From Cyanobacteriota bacterium (GTDB lineage Bacteria > Cyanobacteriota > Cyanobacteriia > Leptolyngbyales > Leptolyngbyaceae), in NCBI GenBank assembly GCA_027482985.1, contig JAIXVO010000153.1:1-8073 (forward strand): a stretch of DNA of 8,073 bases, in the 5' to 3' direction. Positions 1-6,300 of the stretch are shown here, one piece after another (position 1 is the first letter of the stretch; each line of letters begins with the position of its first letter). A program made the translations under genes and the position numbers. Under the pieces are notes generated by a model. It saw only the letters and a program-made list of their open reading frames with translations, searched no databases and was not told the DNA's origin.

Positions 1-1271
1 CCGGGCACACCGAGATCGAGGCCACTGGATTTGATTTGATCGCCTTGCTCCATGCGATTCGAACGATGATGACGGAGCAAGTGAAGGCTAAGGGATTGCA
101 ACTGGTATTTGAGATTGCGCCAGCGGTACCCCAATTTGTGATTGCGGATGAACATAAACTGCGCCAAATTCTGCTGAATCTGCTCAGTAATGCGATTAAA
201 TTCACAGAGCAGGGGTGCATTACGGTTCAGGTGCAAGCTACCGCTGTGCCAGAGACCAGTGCTCTCACCCAGCCAGCACCCGCGCGATCGCCGTTCGTTC
301 AGTTGCAGTTTGAGGTCACCGATACGGGCATCGGGATTGCCCCCGCCGATCAGACCCATATCTTTGATGCTTTTATTCAGGCGGAGGCTGGTAAACAAAC
401 GGTGACAGGAACAGGACTGGGGTTAACTATTTGTCGCAAATTATTAGAACTGATGCAGGGTGAAATGACGGTGCATAGTGTGCCGCAGCATGGGAGCACG
501 TTCCAGTTCAGCCTGCCAGTGCCAGTCGCGAACAGTGCCCATCTGGATCAGGAGCACCTCGATCGCGTCATCGTGGGGTTGGCACCAGGACAAGAGCCGC
601 GGCGGATTTTGGTGGTGGATGATGAACCTGCCAATCGGCTGTTGTTAGTCCGCCTGATGACTCATTTGGGTTTAGAGGTGCAGGAAGCTGCCGATGGGCA
701 AGAGGCGATTCAGCGGTGGCAGGAGTGGCAACCCCACCTCACCTGGATGGATCTGCGGATGCCCCACTTGGATGGCTATGAAGCGACCAAACAGATTCGG
801 TCCCTCGCGCCCACCTCCAATCAGGTGATTATTGCCTTAACGGCTCAGGCTTCGCAGCGCGATCGCGCCCTGTCCTTAGCGGCAGGCTGTAATGACTATG
901 TGAGCAAGCCATTCCGCGAACAAACCTTACTGCTCAAGTTGCAAGAACACTTGAAGTTAGAAATTCAGTATCAGGCAGAGTTATCGGCACCGCCGGTAGC
1001 GGCATTGCGGTCAGTGGCAGCGCTAGATTTGCAGCCCTTTGCTGATCCGGCCTCCCCGCTCTATTTATCGACTGCTTGGCTGGAAGCGGTGGAGTATGCC
1101 GCCATGTGTTGTCACGACCAGGCGATCGAGCAATTGCTGCAACAATTGCCACCGGAACTTGCCCCCTTATCTCAGGAGATTGCGAACCTGACGTTTCAAT
1201 TTCAGTTTGAGCGGATTTTGGCTCTCATGCAACAAATTAAGCAGCAGGCTGCTCAGATGCAGACACGCTGA
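1..1271 (+). CDS. Hybrid histidine kinase, C-terminal part (ATPase + receiver), cut by the window start
   Basis: This is a cytosolic-side signalling kinase that autophosphorylates and passes phosphate to its own receiver. The frame is open from base 3 to the TGA at 1269-1271, so the TTG at 36 is not a real start; 422 residues are visible. Counting the codon at base 3 as residue 1, the HATPase_c domain covers about 20-175: N box with LLNLLSNAIKFT (Asn63), G1 box DTGIGI (Asp107), F-box IFDAF and G2 box GTGLGL. A receiver follows at about 200-320: acidic pair Asp206/Asp207, phosphoacceptor Asp250 in WMDLRMP, Thr280 and Lys302. The last 80 or so residues form a helical tail with no clear Hpt motif (no HxxKG). 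The His-containing dimerisation domain and any sensor lie before the window. All kinase and receiver key residues seen are intact. The next gene starts 119 bp downstream on the same strand. Base composition is richer in GC than gene 2. The signal sensed is unknown. Confidence 0.93.
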   Translation, partial: GHTEIEATGFDLIALLHAIRTMMTEQVKAKGLQLVFEIAPAVPQFVIADEHKLRQILLNLLSNAIKFTEQGCITVQVQATAVPETSALTQPAPARSPFVQLQFEVTDTGIGIAPADQTHIFDAFIQAEAGKQTVTGTGLGLTICRKLLELMQGEMTVHSVPQHGSTFQFSLPVPVANSAHLDQEHLDRVIVGLAPGQEPRRILVVDDEPANRLLLVRLMTHLGLEVQEAADGQEAIQRWQEWQPHLTWMDLRMPHLDGYEATKQIRSLAPTSNQVIIALTAQASQRDRALSLAAGCNDYVSKPFREQTLLLKLQEHLKLEIQYQAELSAPPVAALRSVAALDLQPFADPASPLYLSTAWLEAVEYAAMCCHDQAIEQLLQQLPPELAPLSQEIANLTFQFQFERILALMQQIKQQAAQMQTR

Positions 1272-1312
1272 TCCATTCGGTGGCAACTGTCTGGTTTGGT
1301 AACAACTAGTTC

Positions 1313-1340
1313 TTGATTAAATGCAGCGATAGTCTATCCT
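1313..1340 (+). promoter_or_regulatory. Candidate sigma-70-type promoter before the receiver-GAF kinase
   Basis: TTGATT at 1313-1318 and TATCCT at 1335-1340 are separated by 16 bases; each matches four of six consensus positions. They sit in the AT-rich gap between the first two genes, about 50 bases before the start of the second. A competing -10-like AATAAT lies at 1354-1359 but has no matching -35 box. This is pattern-matching only; the gap also suggests that gene 2 need not depend on transcription from gene 1. Confidence 0.25.
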
Positions 1341-1385
1341 CTCTGCTATAGCTAATAATTTTACAAACTTTCGTCTGTGTTCATT

Positions 1386-1390
1386 GAAGA
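1386..1390 (+). promoter_or_regulatory. Ribosome binding site candidate favouring ATG 1397
   Basis: GAAGA at 1386-1390 directly abuts the ATG at 1391 but lies six bases before the in-frame ATG at 1397, which is a normal spacing. The sequence therefore favours a protein two residues shorter (starting MLNSF). The effect on function is nil because the receiver begins about 15 residues later. Confidence 0.4.
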
Positions 1391-3199
1391 ATGATTATGT
1401 TAAATTCATTTGCTGAATTGAATCAAATTCAATATCAAGGTCATATTCTGATTGTTGATGACTCTCCTGACAATTTGCGGTTACTGAGTCGGATGATTGA
1501 GGCTCAAGGCTATTTTGTGCGCAAAGCGTTAAGTGGTCGGTTAGCGATTCAAAGTGCAGAACGGAATCCACCAGATTTGATTTTGTTAGATATTACGATG
1601 CCAGAAATGAATGGCTACGAAGTGTGTCGTCAATTAAAAGTACTACCAGCGACCGCTCAAATTCCCATTATCTTTATTAGTGCTTTAAATCAGGTTGAAG
1701 ACAAAGTCCGCGCCTTCGCCATGGGAGGTAAAGACTATATCACCAAGCCTTTTCAAGAACTGGAAGTGTTAGCGCGGGTGCAAAATCAATTGTTGGTGCA
1801 ACAGCAACGCCGACAACTGGAACAGGAAATCTGCGATCGCCAACACATGGAAGCCGAAGTCCGGCGCTTAAATGTCGATCTGGAGCAACAGGTGCAGGCT
1901 CATACGGTGGAACTGCAACAATCGCTGAAGTTTGAACTGACGTTGAAACGCATTACCGATAAAGTGCGGGACTCCCTTGATCCTGACCAAATTCTGCAAA
2001 CAGCGGTGACTGAACTGGCGATCGCACTGGAAGTCGATTATTGTGATGCCATTCTGACTGCACCTGCACCATCTTTGCCCTTACATTATCAATACCATGC
2101 TCCCACAAGCACCATGCAGTTGCCGGACTGGATGACCCTGACGGCTGAGACTGACCTGATCCGCCCGATCCCAGTGTCCCCGGAAGGGTGTAGTTTCTGT
2201 CCCTGGACACCGGAGCCACCCTCAGAACCGCTGGCAATTTTGGTCTCTCCCATCTTCGATGATCAGGTGGCGCAGTCAGGCACATTGGGTAATCTCTGGT
2301 TATTGAAATCAGCGCTGTTCAGCTTTAGTAGTATGGAAGTCCATTTGGTGCAGCAAGTTGCTAACCAGTGTGCGATCGCCCTGCGGCAAGCCAGACTCTA
2401 TGCTGCAACCCAGGCGCAGGTGGATAATTTAGCTCGCCTGAATCAACTCAAAGATGATTTTTTAAGTACAGTTTCTCATGAATTAAGAACGCCGATCGCA
2501 AGTATGAAGATGGTGCTGAAGCTCTTAATGACTGTCACTAGTGAGGGGCGTAATTTGATGGCAGAAATCACACAACTCTCTGGTAATCAGAACGTGCCAG
2601 AATACTTCCGAGTGTTACAGGAAGAGTGCGATCGAGAACTTAAACTGGTAGAAGATTTATTGAGTCTGCAACATATGGAAGCAGGTAATTATGCTTCTAC
2701 TCTAGTGGCTCTCAATTTGCATACTGTCATTATGCATTTGGTTGAACCGTTTGAGTCTCGTGCTCAACGTCAGCAACAAACGCTGCAGGTGCAGGTGTCA
2801 CCAAATCTACCGGATGTCAGTGTGGATTTGCGGATTCTGACTCGGATTCTGACCGAACTGTTGAGCAATGCCTGTAAATATACCCCGGCGGGAGGGCAAA
2901 TTATGGTCAGAGCTGACCTCCTCCCCGATTCTCAGATTACATCTACTCTGAGTCTGTTGCAATTGTTAGTGTTGAATACGGGCGTGGAAATTGCTGCTAC
3001 CGAACAGACTCAAATCTTTGAAAAATTCTACCGCATTCCCAACCATGATCCCTGGAAATATGGTGGCACTGGCTTAGGACTGGCGTTAGTCAAGAAATTA
3101 GTGGAACAAATGGGCGGTGAAATCATGGTTCAGAGTGCCAATCAGCAAACGTGTTTTCAAGTCCAGTGGCGATTACCCGACGTGAGTTGTGAACACTAG
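1391..3199 (+). CDS. Receiver-GAF histidine kinase (REC, coiled coil, GAF-like, HisKA, HATPase)
   Basis: This is a complete 602-residue soluble kinase with no membrane segment. A receiver fills residues 18-135: Asp23/Asp24, phosphoacceptor Asp67 in LLDITMPEMNG, Ser97 and Lys119 in ITKPF. A Gln/Glu-rich helix (about 135-185) leads to a GAF-like domain (about 185-340), which contains Cys267 and Cys270 as a CxxC pair. HisKA has His363 in VSHELRTP. The ATPase domain has Asn493 in LLSNACKYT and a G2 box GGTGLGLALV. The G1 box reads NTGVEI, with Asn529 where Asp is usual; cyanobacterial kinases of this layout often have this variant as far as I recall, so it is not proof of inactivity. In this layout an upstream kinase presumably phosphorylates the receiver, and the coiled coil and GAF then set kinase activity; that part is inference. 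The partner and ligand are unknown. Stretches such as 1391-1700 and 2401-2700 are AT-richer than both neighbours. A start at ATG 1397 is as likely as 1391. Confidence 0.95.
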   Translation: MIMLNSFAELNQIQYQGHILIVDDSPDNLRLLSRMIEAQGYFVRKALSGRLAIQSAERNPPDLILLDITMPEMNGYEVCRQLKVLPATAQIPIIFISALNQVEDKVRAFAMGGKDYITKPFQELEVLARVQNQLLVQQQRRQLEQEICDRQHMEAEVRRLNVDLEQQVQAHTVELQQSLKFELTLKRITDKVRDSLDPDQILQTAVTELAIALEVDYCDAILTAPAPSLPLHYQYHAPTSTMQLPDWMTLTAETDLIRPIPVSPEGCSFCPWTPEPPSEPLAILVSPIFDDQVAQSGTLGNLWLLKSALFSFSSMEVHLVQQVANQCAIALRQARLYAATQAQVDNLARLNQLKDDFLSTVSHELRTPIASMKMVLKLLMTVTSEGRNLMAEITQLSGNQNVPEYFRVLQEECDRELKLVEDLLSLQHMEAGNYASTLVALNLHTVIMHLVEPFESRAQRQQQTLQVQVSPNLPDVSVDLRILTRILTELLSNACKYTPAGGQIMVRADLLPDSQITSTLSLLQLLVLNTGVEIAATEQTQIFEKFYRIPNHDPWKYGGTGLGLALVKKLVEQMGGEIMVQSANQQTCFQVQWRLPDVSCEH

Positions 3200-3240
3200 C
3201 ATGACTTTACCCCACGGGAGTTGTTAACCCTAGCCTGACT
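3176..3240. repeat. Imperfect 31-bp direct repeat spanning the gene 2 stop codon
   Basis: Copy one is 3176-3206 and copy two 3210-3240, a period of 34 bases; 26 of 31 positions agree. The shared cores are GAGTTGT, AAC, CTAGC and TGACT. Copy one contains the last codons and TAG stop (3197-3199) of the receiver-GAF kinase; copy two is wholly intergenic. Since 34 is not a multiple of three, copy two does not continue the reading frame. It may be a local tandem duplication or a paired binding site. No terminator hairpin is formed. Confidence 0.75.
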
Positions 3241-3331
3241 GGTTCCCAAATTGAGCTTCATAACAAGAGCGGAGCGCTTTCGGTCAGTGAATTGAGGGCA
3301 ACTGAGCCAGCCTGCCGCGGGGCGGGGCATC

Positions 3332-3337
3332 TGTAAT
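3332..3337 (+). promoter_or_regulatory. Possible -10 element before the CheB-CheR fusion gene
   Basis: TGTAAT matches the -10 consensus at five of six positions but has no recognisable -35 box 16-18 bases upstream, where the sequence is GC-rich. If used, transcription would begin close to the ATG at 3345, which would favour translation from a later ATG. A second candidate, TACAAT at 3369-3374, would exclude the first two ATGs. Both are weak. Confidence 0.15.
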
Positions 3338-3344
3338 GAGATAG

Positions 3345-6300
3345 ATGAGCGGCAGTCGCAGAAGGCATTACAATACAAGGGTCTTGATGGTTTTCCATCT
3401 GGCTTGGCAACTGCCAAATTGCTGCATTGTCAGAGTCACGCTTGACTCAATGGCAGCGATCGATCGTGCACCTCTGCTGAATTCAGGATCTATCCCGGCG
3501 GAACTCAGTTCCCCATTGCCTATGACTGCTGAGCTGCCTGCTGCTAACGATGCCGACCCAGAATGTCCGCCTACTGCTACCCCGCCACCCCCTAGTACCG
3601 AGTTGCCGCTGTTTCCGATTGTGGGCATTGCCGCTTCGGCGGGTGGATTGGGTGCCTTCATTGAACTCATTCGCCAGTTGCCGTTGGACACGGGTATGGC
3701 CTTTGTTCTGATTCAGCACCTTTCCCCCGACCATGAAAGCTTGCTGACTGAAATTTTGAGCCGTGCTACGGTGCTCCCTGTCCAGCAGGCTGCCGACCAA
3801 ATGCGAGTGGCTCCCAACCAGATTTATGTAATTCCGCCGAATACCCAGATGACCTTAGTGGCTGGCAGCCTGCACCTCGCACCGCGGCAAAAAAGTGAAG
3901 GGGTCTACCATCCGGCGGATGTGTTTTTTGAGTCGTTAGCCAGCGATCGCGGCAATCAGGCGATTGGGGTGGTGTTATCGGGTATGGATGGCGATGGGGC
4001 GCAGGGGATCAAAGCCATCAAAGTCGCAGGGGGGATTACCTTTGCTCAATGTGCTGCGACTGCCCAATTTAGTAGTATGCCGGATACGGCGGTGGCCACG
4101 GGCAATGTGGATTTTGTTTTGCCGCCCGAAACGATTGCCCTGGAACTTAGTAATCTCAGTCGCAGCCCTTTTCTCGTGCGATCGGCTCGCCTGGATTTGA
4201 GTCAATCGCCGCTGCCAGAAGCGGGCGATCCCTTAGCGCAAATTTTTGCCCTGCTGCGGACACACACCGGGGTGGACTTTGCCCAATACAAACCTTCTAC
4301 CCTCGATCGCCGCATCCAGCGCCGGATGATGTTGTATAAGCTGTCGAGTTTGGCAGACTATGCCCAGTACCTGCCCACGCATCCTGATGAAATCCAGGCA
4401 TTGTATGAAGAAATTTTGATTCACGTCACCCGTTTTTTCCGCGATCCGGAGGTCTTTGCGCAACTGCCAACCCAGGTGTTGCCCCTGATTTGCCAACCTA
4501 AGCCCGTGGATGAACCCCTCCGCATTTGGGTGGCGGGCTGTTCTACGGGGGAAGAAGCCTATACGATCGCCATTTCTTTGTTGGAGTTTTTCAGCGATCG
4601 CCCTCACCCTCCTCCAATTCAGATTTTTGCGACCGATGTGAGTGAGCAAGCAATTCGTAAAGCCCGTGCTGGTTTTTTCCTGGAAACCCAGATGGAGGGC
4701 GTATCAGCTGAGCGCAAGCAACGATTTTTTGTGACCCAAGCAGGAGGTGGCTACCAGATTTGTAGCTCGATTCGCGAGTTGTGTGTGTTTGCCCGCCACA
4801 ACTTAGGCGGCGATCCGCCCTTTTCCAATCTGGATTTGATTAGCTGTCGGAATGTGTTGATTTATTTGGCTGATCCGTTGCAAGAGCGGATCATGGCGCT
4901 GTTTCACTACAGTCTCAAGGCAACCGGTTTGCTGTTGCTAGGCACTTCCGAAAGTATCAAAACGGCGGCGAATTTGTTTGCACCCTTGGATGAAACCCAC
5001 AAAATCTACACGCGGCAACCCACCACTACCCGCTCCTTATTTGCCTTTACCCCCAGTCTGCCGCCGCTGACCCGAACCGACCCGTTGCCATCGCCAGCGG
5101 CATCACTGCCCACTTCAGTCGATTTAGCTCACGCGATCGATCAACTGATTGCCAGCCGGTATGCGCCCCTCTCGATCCTCGTCGATGCCCAAATGCAAAT
5201 TGTCCAGATGCGTGGCGACCTCGATCCTTACTTGAAACTGCCCTCTGGGACGACCGAACTGAACCTGCTGGCAATGGCTCGACCAGGGTTTGCTGCGCCT
5301 CTGCGCACTGCCATTTACCAGGCGCAAACCCAAAATTCACTCGTCCGGCAGGAAGACGTACAACTGGAAACAGGGGCGCGATCGCGGCTGGTATTGGAAG
5401 TGCTGCCTGTGCGCCCAGCGCTCACCTCTGCCCGCTATTTTTTGGTATTGCTGACGGTGCTCTCCCCGACTGCCACTCTGCCTGACTCGGCGCTGATGGC
5501 AACCCTGGAACCCGCCGACCTAGAACGGGAACTGGTGCAGCTTCGACAGGCGCTAGCGGCGGCGACTCAACGAGAACTGTCTGCGCAAGCCCATCTGCAA
5601 GCAGTGATTCACGAGCAAACCCAACTGAATCAAAACTTGCGGGTGGCAAACGAAGAGATTTTATCGAGCAATGAGGAGTTACAAAGCACGAACGAAGAGT
5701 TGCAAACGGCGAAGGAGGAGATTCAAGCGGCGAATGAAGAACTCTCAACCACCAATGACGAACTCTGTAGTCGGAACCTGCAACAAAATCGTGATAATAG
5801 CGATCTCAACAATTTCATTGCCAGCATTAATATTCCCATCGTTATGCTGACAAATGATTTGAGGATTCGTCGATTTACGCCTACGGCTCAGCGCTTATTT
5901 AATTTCATTGCTACAGATGTCGGTCGTCCCTTCACGGATCTACATGGCAATTTTGAAATTTCCCAACTAGAACCGTTAATTTTAGAGGTGCTCGAAACAC
6001 TCAATACCAAAGAGCAGGAAATCCAGACGATCGCGGGTTATTGGTATAGCCTCCGAATTCGTCCCTATCGCACCACGGAGAATCAGATCGATGGGGTGAC
6101 GCTGGTCTTTCTAGATATTCATTTGCTCAAAAGCCACGCAGCCACCCTGGAAGCGGCTCGCAATTATGCCGAAACGATCATCGAGACGGTGCAAATCCCG
6201 TTGCTGGTGCTGGCTGCCGATCTGCGGGTGCATACCGCGAATCGGGCTTTTTATCAGACGTTTCAATTGCTGGATACCGACATCATGCAGCGGGGGCTGC

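Noticed and set aside
36..38. TTG at 36 as the start of the first gene
   Set aside because: The frame is open back to base 3, and the upstream residues continue the linker leading into a kinase ATPase domain; the gene is simply cut by the window edge.
1026..1271. Hpt phosphotransfer domain at the end of the first kinase
   Set aside because: The only nearby His (MCCHDQ) is not followed by the xxKG expected of an Hpt active site.
1304..1311. AACTAGTT palindrome after the first gene
   Set aside because: An isolated 8-base palindrome without extended arms or a T-run; expected by chance at this scale.
3266..3280. Small hairpin (AGCG-GAG-CGCT core) as terminator of the receiver-GAF kinase
   Set aside because: The stem is only about six pairs including a G-T pair, the loop is three bases and only three T follow; too weak to call.
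3368..3800. Minus-strand open frames opposite the start of the fusion gene
   Set aside because: They lie opposite strongly conserved CheB sequence, show no recognisable domain, and overlap each other in different frames; they are shadows of the plus-strand gene.
4233..4649. 138-residue minus-strand frame inside the CheR region
   Set aside because: It is opposite the conserved CheR motifs and has no recognisable protein features; GC-biased codon use leaves such antisense frames open.
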